A stretch of 64,000 bases of DNA, taken from NCBI GenBank assembly GCA_034770075.1, contig CM068377.1, positions 58,584,275-58,648,274 on the forward strand, given 5' to 3'. This DNA comes from Aralia elata (Eukaryota; Streptophyta; Magnoliopsida; Apiales; Araliaceae). The position numbers were made by a program, and so were the translations under genes. This document shows, piece by piece, positions 35,255-47,897 of this stretch. Each line of letters opens with the position of its first letter. Position 1 is the first letter of the stretch. The notes below the pieces were generated by a model, which saw only the letters and a program-made list of their open reading frames with translations, searched no databases and was not told where the DNA came from.

Positions 35255-35926
35255 ACACTCTTCAGTCAAAGCTACTATCTCAAAATCTTCTAACTTCTTC
35301 TTTTTTGACAGAATTCCCTTCATAAATTTAGCATAGCTAGGCATCTGTTCTAAAGCCTCTGCAAATGGTATGTTAATTTGTAGCTTCTTAAATACCTTGA
35401 GGAATTTGGAGGATTGTTTGTCTAATTTTTGCTTTTGAAGTCTTTGAGGATAAGGAATTGATGGATATACTAGTGGTGTAAGAACATTAGTTTTCTCTGT
35501 TGTTTCTCTCTTCTCTGGCTCAGGTTCTGTATTACCATCCTTTTCCTTAGAAATTTCTGCAGATTCAACTTCTGATGAAGGGTGCAGCTGTGCTGCCTCT
35601 CTTTGTAAATCTGGTGTAGCTGCGCCTACTTGTAGAGTTTTTTTTCCACTTCTTAGGGTAACCGCTTGACATTTCTCTTTCCCTTCTCTCCTTGGGTTAG
35701 CTTCTGTGTTACTGGGAAGAGATCCTTGTGATCTATTTGTCAACATGCTAGCCATTTGGCGTACTTGATTTTCTAAATTTTTGATGGCCACTGCTTGGCT
35801 TTTTAGTATCACGTCATTGTTAGCCATGTATTTTGCCAAAATCTCTTCTAAATCTGGCTTTCTTTCAGGTTGCAGAGGTGGTACTGAATGTTGTTGTTGG
35901 TTTTGGAATCCCGGAGGATAGTGAGG
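35255..35926 (-). pseudogene. Athila-1 gag-pol, middle piece (Gag C-terminus to protease linker)
   Basis: Open on the minus strand for the whole piece. Contains LENQVRQMASML (a likely coiled-coil segment of Gag) and the Athila-type AVTLRSGK signature, then an acidic EPEPEKRETTEK linker and KFLKVFKKLQINIPFAEAL. It begins where Athila-2 inserted and ends at TEECSA, where Tekay A inserted. The next residues (VLQRK) are found at 11476 and below. Confidence 0.88.
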
Positions 35927-36505
35927 TGATAGGTGCAAAATATTCTATGTTTTTAGTTCCTTTATGCTTAGTATTATTATATGTTTTCTGTGTTTATGAG
36001 CTTAATTAAGGTGTTTATAGATTTTATGAAGAATTGATGTGATTTTGCAAATATGGAGTTTAATGCTAAGTTTTATGTTGTTATGCAGAATACTCTACGA
36101 TCATTGGGTGAAGGCTTTACGTTCGTAGTGTTACAGTGGAAGCCTGACAGCTCTACGATAGTAGGAAGGTTAAGTCAGAGTCAGGCGAAGATTTGATTTA
36201 GTACTATACGTTCGTAGAGTGGGAGCTATATGGCTGGGAGGCTGAGAACTCTACAATTGGCAAGTTTACTCGGCAGCTAGTTACTCTACGATTCCGAGGT
36301 TTACTCTACGATCGCGATAAGAGTTGGTACGGAGTATACTCTACGTTTTTGGTCGACATGCAGATTTTCAATTCTGAGTAGGATTTGAAACATTAAAGTT
36401 TAAAGATATAATTCCTAACAGGATTTGGAGATGAAGTTACAATCAAACATGGAAAGTATCTCTGACTATGGGAAGTAGAGTTTAATATGGAATCTGAGTT
36501 GAAGA
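35927..36505 (+). repeat. Athila-2 5' LTR, first part
   Basis: Starts TGATAGGTGCAAAATATTC and matches 58393 onward. It contains the CTCTACGA/TCGTAGAG motif cluster (36091-36350). Cut at GAAGA (36501-36505) by Tekay C and resumes at 47898. Confidence 0.9.
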
Positions 36506-39500
36506 TGTAACGATCGGGAATTTTGAATTTCCTTGTAACCCGAGTTTATGTGTGAATGAAGTGAATTTTTATTTTTATTTTATTATGTGTTATGTGCTTA
36601 AAGGTTATGTTATAACCTAATATGTGTGCTTGCATTGAATTTTACGTGTTGTAGTGTCGTTAGGGTGAATACTTTGACTTCGCGAAAAATTGCAAATTCA
36701 CTATTCACGGGGCACGCTTATCGAGGCACTATTCACGCCATAATTTTTTTTGTGTCTTTTTTTACTTTAATAAATTTCATAAATACGTGTATACGTACGA
36801 ATAATTTTTCTAGGCGTCGGGAATTTTATTTGAGCTGATACGTGATTTTACCCGTATCCGAAATGTATAATATGACTGTTCCGAATAAATGGACAAACTC
36901 CATAGTAATTATTTTTACGTGTCCCAATAATTTATGGGTGTACCCATTTTAATTTTGGGTGGAGTTATTTACCAGTTTTGGTACAAAAGTGGGAGTTTTC
37001 GGATATAGTTTTGTGTATTTGGGTATTTATTTTGGCTTGTTACTCTAAATGGGAACCAACATAAACCTTTGGACCAATCAGATGAGAGAGTAGAGTGTAT
37101 AGGCGGCAGCATGCTGCTATTTTGTTAGGCTCAATACACTAATTCCCCAAATTATTGAACTTTCTTGAGCCACTCCCTCCCATTCACCCAAAGTCACCAA
37201 CTCTCTTCACTTCTCCATTTCCATTGTCAGCCTTCTTTCCTCTAGCATTCTATTTTGAAATTTCTGGAAAAATATAGAGAGAGATTGAGAGTGAGAGTGC
37301 TGCAATTAGAGAAGAAGAATCAGAAGAACAAGGAAGAAATAAAAGAACAAGAAAAGAAGAGGAGGAAGAACACGGAAGAACAAGCTCACGGGAAGGAGGA
37401 AGAAGAAGGAAGAGCTCAATCCAAACGAGCCAAACAATTTCTTAGCACCTAGAGAGGATTTACAAGGTAAAAATCAACCAAAAATCCATTCATTTTTGAT
37501 TTTGATATGATTTTCGAGTTCTATGTGTTCTTGAGCTCAAATCATTGGGTTTGAGCATTTATTGCAATTGTTGGTTGTGGTTGTTTAATATTGTTACCAA
37601 GACATCTTGTAACCCATTAATAACATCAAAGTGGAACAAACATCAAAGAAATTTGTACCTATGCATAAATGATGAAGAACATGAAGAACAATGGATAAAA
37701 TGGACTACGGGCGAATTTAGAGGACTTTGTAGCTATGATTTTGTGTTTGTTTAATTCGTTTGTTGTTATGATATTGTACTTCCATGGGTTATGAGTTTAA
37801 CCCAGTTGGAATGGAGTAAAAAGGGATTAGAACGAAGTTTTGGTGATGATTTTTGTGAAGAACACCAAGAACACCAAGAACGCGAGAATATAACATGAGT
37901 TGATACTTTGGCCTAAGATTTGGCCATGTTAATGTTAATGGGTAACTCTAAATTTTTGATATGTTGTAGCTCTATGTCTTAGGAGTCCATAGAATCCGGA
38001 ATGGACTAATTTGAACGAGTATAGAAGGAGTTATGAGGATTGGAGTGAAGGAGGGTCGAAATCGCGAAGCTGGGCAGGTGAGAACTATACGTTCCTGCAT
38101 ACCAAAGCCAGGGCTTTGATATTAAGCTTAGTTTGGACGCCGGGGCTTTGGGCCTCAGGTGGTAAAAGTCAGTTTTGACGTCCTTTAGTAAAATGGGCAT
38201 AACGTTCTCATACGAACTTGGATTGAGATGATTCAAGATGATTCGGAAAGAGAACGAGTAGACCTACAACTTTCGTTCTTTAAGTTTTTCGATTTGAGGT
38301 CTGTATCATGGCCTAAATTAGCCATTTATAGGACTGATGCGTAATTGGGGTCAATCGGAGGGCGTCGGGCATGCGCATTTGCACACGTAATGCCCCCGAC
38401 CCTGCAAAGTGATGTTCTAACTTTCATAACATGATTAATATTTTGTTTCTTATTTGAATGGGACATTATAGAGTTGTGTAAATAAATATTTGGTATCCCG
38501 TATGTGACTAATTGTATGTGAATATGTACCTAATTGTGTAGGATATTAAGGAGCGTGTGTTGTAATATTGTAGCAGCGCTTCAGGCAAGTTCCCTAACTT
38601 CATTCTTTTTATATATTGAATGCAAGTTTCCTTACCCTAGCTCGATTTAATATTGGGCAGATTTTCTCAACCGTACAACTTTTATTATTGTGCGAGTTTA
38701 TTCTTATGAATTGCAAGTTTCTTAACTTATCTCAATTTATATTTGAGCAAGTATTATATATTGTTGCAAGTTTCCTAACTCAACTCGAGTTATCATATCT
38801 CAATTATGGTTAGTGGTTTAATTATTGTTAATTACTCCACATCAAGGATAATTATTGAAATTCGCACATTGTGCATTTGAATTCGAAATATGTTGTTGGA
38901 CTGTGAAACATAAGTTCTTCATTCATGAACTATTTAAGGGAATAGTCTACGCCACTTGTTTCAGCTAGACACGTGCAGGTTATTATTTTAAAAGCTATCC
39001 AAACCGATTGTTGGTGCAGATTCTTGGACTGAGAGAGCAACCCTTATGTAGGGGATTTTAATGTGTCGATTATTCGATGCAGTCAGAGCTAAATGTTATG
39101 CATAACACCGGGTACATTAGGCTGATCACCTATTGTATTAGTATGTTGGATTATCGGATGAATTTCTGGTGATTCTAGTAAAAGTTCAGTGTCAAGATGA
39201 CCACTCAGTATAGAATATTTCCTCCATTTGGAAACATTGAAACCATTCGGTCCTTAGAGGCCTTACAATTGTGTTAGTGAGATCCTTCGTTAAGATTATG
39301 CAGATTCTTGAGCTATCTTTTATTCTCTTGATTCTTGTAAGCTATAAAGTATCTATTTGATGATTCACGATTATTGTTATTATACTTGCTGAGCAAATTT
39401 GTTGCTCACCCGTGCTTTCCTTAAAATATTTCAGTTAGTGGAGCTCGTGGTGAGAGTTCAGGGATGGATAAAGGCAAAGGCAAAGCCACGGATTAGCTTT

Positions 39501-39756
39501 GTACTGATAAGATTATCATTTTGATTATGTATTCAGACTCGTTGACTCTTGTGATGTATTAAGACTTAATTACCCTTATATATTAAGTTACGTTTTGTAG
39601 AAGTTTTGGTTTCGAGATTTGGGACAGGATTATTTATGTTTTATCAATGTAAATATTCCTTTATTTCCGCTGTAAGTTATCAATAGTATGGTGCAGGTAT
39701 GAGATAGTGACGAACTAGGTCTGCGGTTCAGGTGACCCGGATTTGGGGGCGTCACA
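36506..39756 (+). repeat. 5' LTR of Tekay C
   Basis: About 3.25 kb, TGTAACGATCGGG...GGCGTCACA. Shares with LTR A the ends, the AGAAG purine tract (37300-37400), a donor-like ACAAG|GTAAAA (about 37465), the GAAGAACATGAAGAACAATGG segment, GCAAGTTTCC motifs and the tail ORF. In place of the GC palindromes of A it has AAAGCC(AG)GGCTTT and GGGCTTTGGGCC (38105-38152). Confidence 0.92.
39437..39496 (+). other. KGKGK-type tail ORF in 5' LTR of Tekay C
   Basis: Stem GAGCAAATTTGTTGCTC, CCCGTGC, then TATTTCAG (CAG 39432-39434), two bases and 19 codons SGARGESSGMDKGKGKATD plus TAG. An in-frame TAA lies upstream of the CAG. Confidence 0.55.
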
Positions 39757-39758
39757 GG

Positions 39759-39770
39759 TTGGTATCAAAG
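39759..39770 (+). other. Primer binding site of Tekay C
   Basis: TTGGTATCAAAG two bases after the LTR; same mismatch to the initiator-Met site as in A and D. Confidence 0.9.
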
Positions 39771-40051
39771 TTTTAAGTTATAAACCTTTAGAGAGAGGTC
39801 TTTAGGCTATAACCTTAGGAAGCGTATAGAGAATACGTGTAGATAAAACTCATGTAGAGTTTTGGGGCGATCTTAGATAGACGCATCCTAGATATTTGTG
39901 AAAGGTATTTACATTCCTTACGATGAAGCTATATTTCATTTCAAGCTGCTAATAGAGTGTGTCGCTTTGTGGTCTGCTTGTAGTACTCATGATAGATATT
40001 CTCGTAGTATGATAAGATGATGACATTAAGCTTTCTTACGTTTAGCAGAGA

Positions 40052-43000
40052 ATGCCGCCCAGACGCAACGTACCACCCCCAGCGACACCGGAGGGATCGG
40101 TTAACAATGGAGGAGGTCCGACGGACCCCATGCAGCGGTTAGCAGACATATTGGAGAGGATGGAAAGGAGAAGTGCGGGAGCTGTGAACCCCAACCCACC
40201 GACAGCACCCATAACAAGTTTCAAGGACTTCAAAAGCGTAGGACCCCCAGAGTTCAGGGGAACGACTGATCCGATTGAAGCCCAGTCGTGGGTGAAGGAA
40301 ATGGAGAAGGCTTTCATTATCGCACGCGTGGGGGATGACCAGAAAACAGCATTCGCCACCTATATGATGAAAGGGGAAGCAAATTATTGGTGGGAAGCTA
40401 ACCAACAATGAGCAGGCGAAGGAGTGATACCGTGGGACAAGTTCAAGGAATTATTTTTCGGGAATTATTTCCCAAAGAGCATGGAAAGACAAATGATAGT
40501 GAAATTCTTGGAACTGAAGTAGGGAGAGATGACGGTGGCTCAGTACGCCGCCAAATTCAATGAACTTGCACGTTTTGCACCGCTTCAAGTAAGTACTGAA
40601 GAGCTGAAGGCGCAAAGGTTTGAACAAGGGCTGAAACCGTGGATATATAACAAGGTAGCCGTTCTTCAGATCGAAACCTTTAGTGCACTGCTGGAAAAAA
40701 GCCATTATCGCTGAAGGAGGGATTGAGGCCCTGAATCAACACAAGAAGAATAAGAACAGTGGAGGAGACTACCGTGGCAGTGGTAGTAGCGGTGGAAGCA
40801 ATTCGGGAAAGAGGAAATGGGATGGTGGCAACAACAACAACATCAACACTAATCAGATGGGGAATAATCAAGGGGGATTTAAGAAGAGGGTTGAAGCGTG
40901 TTCCAAATGTGGGAAGAATCACAAGGGAGAGTGCTGGAAGGGGCACAATATCTGTTACAATTGTGGCCAGGAGGGGCACATGGCACCAAACTGCACAAAC
41001 CCGAACAAGAACCGTGGATGTTATTCTTGTGGATCGATGGAGCATTAGATCAAAGACTGCCCGAAGAAAGGAAGCACTGGTGGAAATGGCAACAGAGGAG
41101 GAGGTAGCAAACTGGCAATTGGAGGACCGGCTCCACCAAACCGAACCCCTGCCCGAACCTTCAACATGACCGTCCAGGATGCAGTGATTGCTAAGGATGT
41201 GGTGTCAGGTATTATCCCAATCAATAATATAAATGCCTGCATATTATTTGATTCGGGTGCTACCCGTTCCTTTGTGTCTGAAGATTTTGCTAAACGGTTA
41301 AATTTACCCCAAGAACGGTTAGAAAATCCTTTGAGTATAGAAATTGCGAATAACGAGGTAATTCCAGTAGAGTTTATTCTTCGTAATTGTTGCGCTGAGA
41401 TTAGGGGATATAATTTTTGTGTGGATTTGATCCCAATAAGGTTGGGAGAGTTCGATGTAATATTGGGAATGGACTGGTTGTACGATCATGCGGCAGTGAT
41501 TGACTGTCAGAAGAAAAGTGTGAACCTTCGGACCCCTAACCGGTCGAGGGTAGTGTTTAATGGTAGCACATCGCTAAGACGTTCTTGTTGTCTTACGATG
41601 ATGCAAGCCAGGAGGTTGTTAAAGAAAGGATGTGAAGGCTATTTAGCCTATATTGTAGATACAAAGAAAGAAGGTGTAGAAATTAAGGATATAGCAATAG
41701 TAAGAGAGTTTCCAGATGTGTTTCCAAGCGAATTACCGGGTCTTCCGCCAGACAGGGAAATTGAATTTGCGATAGACTTAGTGCCAGGGACTGCACCAAT
41801 TTCGAAGGCTCCGTATCGTATGGCACCAGTGGAGATGAAAGAATTGTTGATACAACTTCAGGAATTACTGGACAATGGGTATATTCAGCCAAGTGTGTCC
41901 CCATGGGGAGCTCCAGTTTTGTTTGTCAAGAAGAAGGACGGCTCGATGAGACTCTGCATCGACTACCGGGAATTGAACAAATCAACAATCAAGAATAAGT
42001 ATCCATTGCCAAGGATCGACGACTTGTTTGATCAACTGAAAGGAGCCAGACACTTCTCGAAGATAGATTTGAGGACCGGATATCATCAGCTAAAAGTAAG
42101 AAAGGAAGATGTACCTAAAATTGCGTTTCGGACGAGATACGGTCACTACGAGTTTTTGGTGATGTCTTTCGGTTTCACTAACGCACCGGCAGCATTCATG
42201 GACTTGATGAACCGAGTCCTAAAGCCGTACTTAGACAAGTTCGTAGTAGTTTTTATTGACGACATTTTGATTTATTCAAAGACTGAAGAAGAGCATGTTG
42301 ATCATCTGAACAAGGTACTGGACACACTAAGAAGGGAGAAGTTATACGCGAAATTTTCCAAGTGCGAATTCTGGATGGAAAAGGTGCAATTTTTAGGGCA
42401 TATGATCGACAAAGACGGTATCTCAGTGGACCCTGTGAAGGTGGAGGCAGTTAGTAACTGGGAACAACCGAAGACGCCGACAGAAGTGCGAAGTTTCTTA
42501 GGGTTAGCCGGCTACTATCGAAGATTTATCTAGGATTTTTCAAAGATAGCAACCCCGTTAACCAATCTAACGAGAAAGACGGTGAAGTTTGTATGGTCTG
42601 AAAAGTGCGAAGACAGTTTTCAGGAGTTGAAAAAGAGGTTAAGCGAAGCGCCTGTATTATCCTTACCAGATGATACGAGAGGTTTTGTAGTGTATAGTGA
42701 TGCATCACACAATGGTCTTGGCTATGTGTTGATCAACACGGCAAGGTCATTGCGTATGCATCACGGCAGTTGAAGGATTACGAGAAGCGATACCCTACTC
42801 ATGACTTGGAATTGGCAGTTGTCGTCTTTGCATTGAAGATTTGGAGACATTACCTTTATGGGGAGAAATGTGAGATATACACGGATCATAAGAGTTTGAA
42901 ATATATCTTCACGCAGAAGGAGTTGAACATGCGACAGAGGAGGTGGTTGGAATTAATCAAAGATTATGACTGCGAAATTCTCTATCATCCAGGAAAAGCA

Positions 43001-44587
43001 AACGTAGTGGCGGATGCATTGAGTAGGAAGGGGAACGAGAAATTGTTTATGTTGATAACTCACGAGGAGTTAATACTGGAAATGGAAAGATTGGAAATTG
43101 AAGTGAAAAGTCCGGCAGAGGCAGCAGAGAAGTTATTCGTAATCGAAGCTCGTCCGACGTTACTCGACAAAGTGAAAGAAGCACAGGAAAAGGATGAGGA
43201 ATGTGAAAGGATACAGAAAAGGGTCGCAGAAAATGAGGAAGAGAAATTCCGAATAGACAAGGATGGTATCTTGAGATACGAGGAGCGAGTGTGGGTGCTA
43301 GTCGTGACTGAATTGAGAGATGAGATCTTACACGAAGCACATAATTCAGCATATTCTGTTCACCCAGGAAGTACAAAAATGTACCAGGATCTTCGTAAAT
43401 ATTTTTGGTGGCCCAACATGAAGCGGGACGTAGCAGAGTACGTCAGTAAGTGTCTCACCTGCCAACAAGTCAAAGCAGAACATCAGAGACCGAGTGGATT
43501 ACTTCAGCCATTGAGTATACCGGAATGGAAATAGGAGCACATCACTATGGACTTTGTGGTAGGACTTCCAGTTACACATAGGGGCTATGATGCCATTTGG
43601 GTTATCGTGGATCGATTGACAAAATCAGCACACTTTCTACCGATAAAGATCCGATTTAATTTGAACCAATTAGCCAAGTTGTACATAAAGGAAATTATTT
43701 CACGACATGGAGTGCCTGTGTCAATTGTCTCAGATCGGGATCCGCGCTTCACGTCAAATTTTTGGAAAAGCTTGTAGGAGAGAATGGGAACACAGTTGCG
43801 ACTAAGTACTGCTTACCATCCTCAAACTGACGGACAGAGCAAACGAACAATTCAAACACTAGAAGATATGTTGAGAGCTTGTGTGATAGATTTTAAGGGG
43901 AATTGGGATGACCACTTACCACTGGTGGAATTCGCCTACAATAACAGCTATCATGCAAGTATCGGTATGCCGCCATATGAAGCCCTCTATGGGAGGAAGT
44001 GCAGGACACCGTTAAGTTGGGATGAGGTTGGCGAACGGCGACTGTTGGGACCAGAATTGGTGCAGCAGACAGCAGAAGTGGTCACGGTGATCAGGGCAAG
44101 ATTGGTTGCCGCCCAAGACCGACAAAAGAAGTATGCAGATCAACATCGCCAGACGAGAGACTTCGACGTCGACAGTTACGTGTTTCTGAAGGTATCTCCC
44201 TGGAAAGGGAAGATACATTTTGGGAAGAAAGGAAAGTTAAGCCCGAGGTTCGTAGGACCGTTTGAAGTATTGAGAAGAGTGGGTGAAGTGGCGTACGAGG
44301 TAGCCTTGCCTCTTGAATTGGAGCATATCCACAACGTGTTCCACGTTTCAGTGTTACGACCATACAAGCCCGATTATAAGCACGTGATATCCTATGAGCC
44401 CGTCCAAATAGAGAAAGATCTTACGTATGAGGAAATTCCTATTCAGATAATCGATAGGAAAGAGCAAGTACTAAGAAATAAGGTTATTCCTTCTGTGAAA
44501 GTAGTGTGGCGAAACCACAATGCCGAGGAGGCTACGTGGGAATTAGAAGATAAGATGAAGGAGAATTACCCTCAACTTTTTGCTTAA
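40052..44587 (+). pseudogene. Tekay C gag-pol with chromodomain (many stops)
   Basis: ATG 40052 (MPPRRNVPPPATPEG). Zinc knuckle CYNCGQEGHMAPNC lies near 40951, protease FDSGATRSF near 41245, RT CIDYRELNK near 41960 and FIDDIL near 42256. RNase H SDASHNGLG is near 42697, the integrase finger near 43340-43465 and core MDFVVGL near 43547. Chromodomain-like VVWRNHNAEEATWELE is near 44503, and the end is TAA 44585-44587. Stops: TGA 40409-40411, TAG 40520-40522 (shared with A), 41046-41048, 42531-42533, 43532-43534 and 43775-43777. Frameshifts lie near 40697 (extra A in an A run) and 42732. Integrase catalytic Glu is Lys (43841-43843). Non-functional. Confidence 0.92.
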
Positions 44588-44621
44588 CCTTGTATTGTGA
44601 TTCTGGGGACAGAATCCTTAT

Positions 44622-44634
44622 AAGGAGGGGAGAA
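44622..44634 (+). other. Polypurine tract of Tekay C
   Basis: AAGGAGGGGAGAA immediately before the 3' LTR TGTAACG. Confidence 0.92.
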
Positions 44635-47600
44635 TGTAACGATCGGGAATTTTGAATTTCCTTGTAACCCGAGTATATGTGTGAATGAAGTGAATTTTTA
44701 TTTTTATTTTATTATGTGTTATGTGCTTAAAGGTTATGTTATAACCTAATATGTGTGCTTGCATTGAATTTTACGTGTTGTAGTGTCGTTAGGGTGAATA
44801 CTTTGACTTCGCGAAAAATCGCAAATTCACTATTCACGGGGCACGCTTATCGAGGCACTATTCACGCTATAATTTTTTTTGTGTCTTTTTTGACTTTAAT
44901 AAATTTCATAAATACGTGTATACGTACGAATAATTTTTCTAGGCGTCGGGAATTTTATTTGAGCTGATACGTGATTTTACCCGTATCCGAAATGTATAAT
45001 ATGACTGTTCCGAATAAATCGACAAACTCTATAGTAATTATTTTTACGTATCCCAATAATTTATGGGAGTACCCATTTTAATTTTGGGTGGAGTTATTTA
45101 CCAGTTTTGGTACAAAAGTGGGAGTTTTCGGATATAGTTTTGTGTATTTGGGTATTTATTTTGGCTTGTTACTCTAAATGGGAACCAACATAAACCTTTG
45201 GACCAATCAGATGAGAGAGTAGAGTGTATAGGCGGCAACATGCTGCTATTTTGTTAGGCTCAATACACTAATTCCCCAAATTATTGAACTTTCTTGAGCC
45301 ACTCCCTCCCATTCACCCAAAGTCACCAACTCTCTTCACTTCTCCATTTCCATTGTCAGCCTTCTTTCCTCTAGCATTCTATTTTGAAATTTCTGGAAAA
45401 ATATAGAGAGAGATTGAGAGTGAGAGTGCTGCAATTAGAGAAGAAGAATCAGAAGAACAAGGAAGAAATAAAAGAACAAGAAAAGAAGAGGAGGAAGAAC
45501 ACGGAAGAACAAGCTCACGGGAAGGAGGAAGAAGAAGGAGGAGCTCAATCCAAACGAGCCCAGCAATTTCTTAGCACCTAGAGAGGATTTACAAGGTAAA
45601 AATCCACCAAAAATCCATTCATTTTTGATTTTGATATGATTTTCGAGTTCTATGTGTTCTTGAGCTCAAATCATTGGGTTTGAGCATTTCTTGCAATTGT
45701 TGTTGTAATTGTTGGTTGTGGTTGTTTAATATTGTTACCAAGACATCTTGTAAGCCATTAATAACATCAAAGTGGAACAAACATCAAAGAAATCTTTACC
45801 TATGCATAAAGGATGAAGAACATGAAGAACAATGGATAAAATGGACTACGGGCGAATTTAGAGGACTTTGTAGCTATGATTTCGTGTTTGTTTAATTCGT
45901 TTGTTGTTATGATATTGTACTTCCATGGGTTATGAGTTTAACCTAGTTGGAATGGAGTAAAAAGGGATTAGAACGAAGTTTTGGTGATGATTTTTGTGAA
46001 GAACACCAAGAACACCAAGAACGCGAGAATATAACATGAGTTGATACTTTGGCCTAAGATTTGGCCATGTTAATATTAATGGGTAACTCTAAATTTTTGA
46101 TATGTTGTAGCTCTATGTCTTAGGAGTCCATAGAATCCGGAATGAACTAATTTGAACGAGTATAGAAGGAGTTATGAGGATTGGAGTGAAGGAGGGTCAA
46201 AATCGCGAAGCTGGGCAGGTGAGAACTATACGTTCCTGCATACCAAAGCCGGGGCTTTGATATTAAGCTTAGTTTGGACGCCGGGGCTTTGGGCCTCAGG
46301 TGGTAAAAGTCAGTTTTGACGTCCTTTAGTAAAATGGGCATAACTTTCTCATACGAACTCGGATTGAGATGCTTCAAGATGATTCGGAAAGAGAACGAGC
46401 AGACCTACAACTTTCGTTCTTTAAGTTTTTCGATTTGAGGTCTGTATCATGGCCTAAATTAGCCATTTATAGGACTGATGCGTAATTGGGGTCAATCGGA
46501 GGGCGTCGGGCATGCGCATTTGCACACGTAATGCCCCTGACCCTGCAAAGTGATGTTCTAACTTTCATAACATGATTAATATTTTGTTTCTTATTTGAAT
46601 GGGACATTATAGAGTTGTGTAAATAAATATTTGGTATCCCGTATGTGACTAATTGTATGTGAATATGTACCTAATTGTGTAAGATATTAAGGAGCGTGTG
46701 TTGTAATATTGTAGCAGCGCTTCAGGCAAGTTCCCTAACTTCATTCTTTTTATATATTGAATGCAAGTTTCCTTACCCTAGCTCGATTTAATATTGGGCA
46801 GGTTTTCTCAACCGTACAACTTTTATTATTGTGCGAGTTTATTCTTATGAAGTGCAAGTTTCTTAACCTATCTCAATTTATATTTGAGCAAGTATTATAT
46901 ATTGTTGCAAGTTTCCTAACTCAACTCGAGTTATCATATCTCAATTATGGTTAGTGGTTTAATTATTGTTAATTACTCCACATCAAGGATAATTATTGAA
47001 ATTCGCACATTGTGCATTTGAATTCGAAATATGTTGTTGGACTGTGAAACATAAGTTCTTCATTCATGAACTATTTAAGGGAATAGTCTACGCCACTTGT
47101 TTCGGCTAGACACGTGCAGGTTATTATTTTAAAAGCTATCCAAACCGATTGTTGGTGCGGATTCTTGGACTGAGAGAGCAACCCTTATGTAGGGGATTTT
47201 AATGTGTCGATTATTCAATGCAGTCAGAGCTAAATGTTATGCATAACACCGGGTACATTAGGCTGATCACCTATTTTATTAGTATGTTGGATTATCGGAT
47301 GAATTTCTGGTGATTCTAGTAAAAGTTCAGTGTCAAGATGACCACTCAGTATAGAATATTTCCTCCATTTGGAAACATTGAAACCATTCGGTCCTTAGAG
47401 GCCTTACAATTGTGTTAGTGAGATCATTCGTTAAGATTATGCAGATTCTTGAGCTATCTTTTATTCTCTTGATTCTTGTAAGCTATAAAGTATCTATTTG
47501 ATGATTCACGATTATTGTTATTATACTTGCTGAGCAAATTTGTTGCTCACCCTTGCTTTCCTTAAAATATTTCAGTTAGTGGAGCTCGTGGTGAGAGTTC

Positions 47601-47897
47601 AGGGATGGATAAAGGCAAAGGCAAAGCCACAGATTAGCTTTGTACTGATAAGATTATCATTTTGATTATGTATTAAGACTCGTTGACTCTTGTGATGTAT
47701 TAAGACTTAATTACCCTTATGTATTAAGTTACGTTTTGTAGAAGTTTTGGTTTCGAGATTTGGGACAGGATTATTTATGTTTTATCATTGTAAAAATTCT
47801 TTTATTTCCGCTGTAAGTTATCAATAGTATGGTGCAGGTATGAGATAGTGACGAACTAGGTCCGCGGTTCAGGTGACCCGGATTTGGGGGCGTCACA
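44635..47897 (+). repeat. 3' LTR of Tekay C
   Basis: About 3.26 kb, near-identical to 36506-39756. One clear difference is an extra TTGTTGTAA block near 45700. It ends GGCGTCACA before GAAGA. Confidence 0.93.
47578..47637 (+). other. KGKGK-type tail ORF in 3' LTR of Tekay C
   Basis: Same acceptor (CAG 47573-47575), phase and 19 codons as 39437-39496; the only change noticed near the end (ACG to ACA) is synonymous. Confidence 0.55.

Larger units (their letters stand above)
36506..47897 (+). mobile_element. Tekay C: chromodomain Ty3/gypsy element in the Athila-2 5' LTR
   Basis: LTRs 36506-39756 and 44635-47897 with perfect GAAGA duplications (36501-36505, 47898-47902). It is complete in layout: LTR, PBS, gag-pol, PPT, LTR. 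LTRs are nearly identical by eye, yet gag-pol has at least seven stops or frameshifts. That is compatible with copying of an already defective element, or with rapid methylation-driven decay. Confidence 0.93.

Noticed and set aside
37255..37452. Lys/Glu-rich open frame in LTR C, repeated in the 3' LTR (45384-45581)
   Set aside because: It is a translation of the AGAAG purine tract. It lacks an ATG start and has no equivalent frame in LTR B. The LTR A tract is interrupted by stops.
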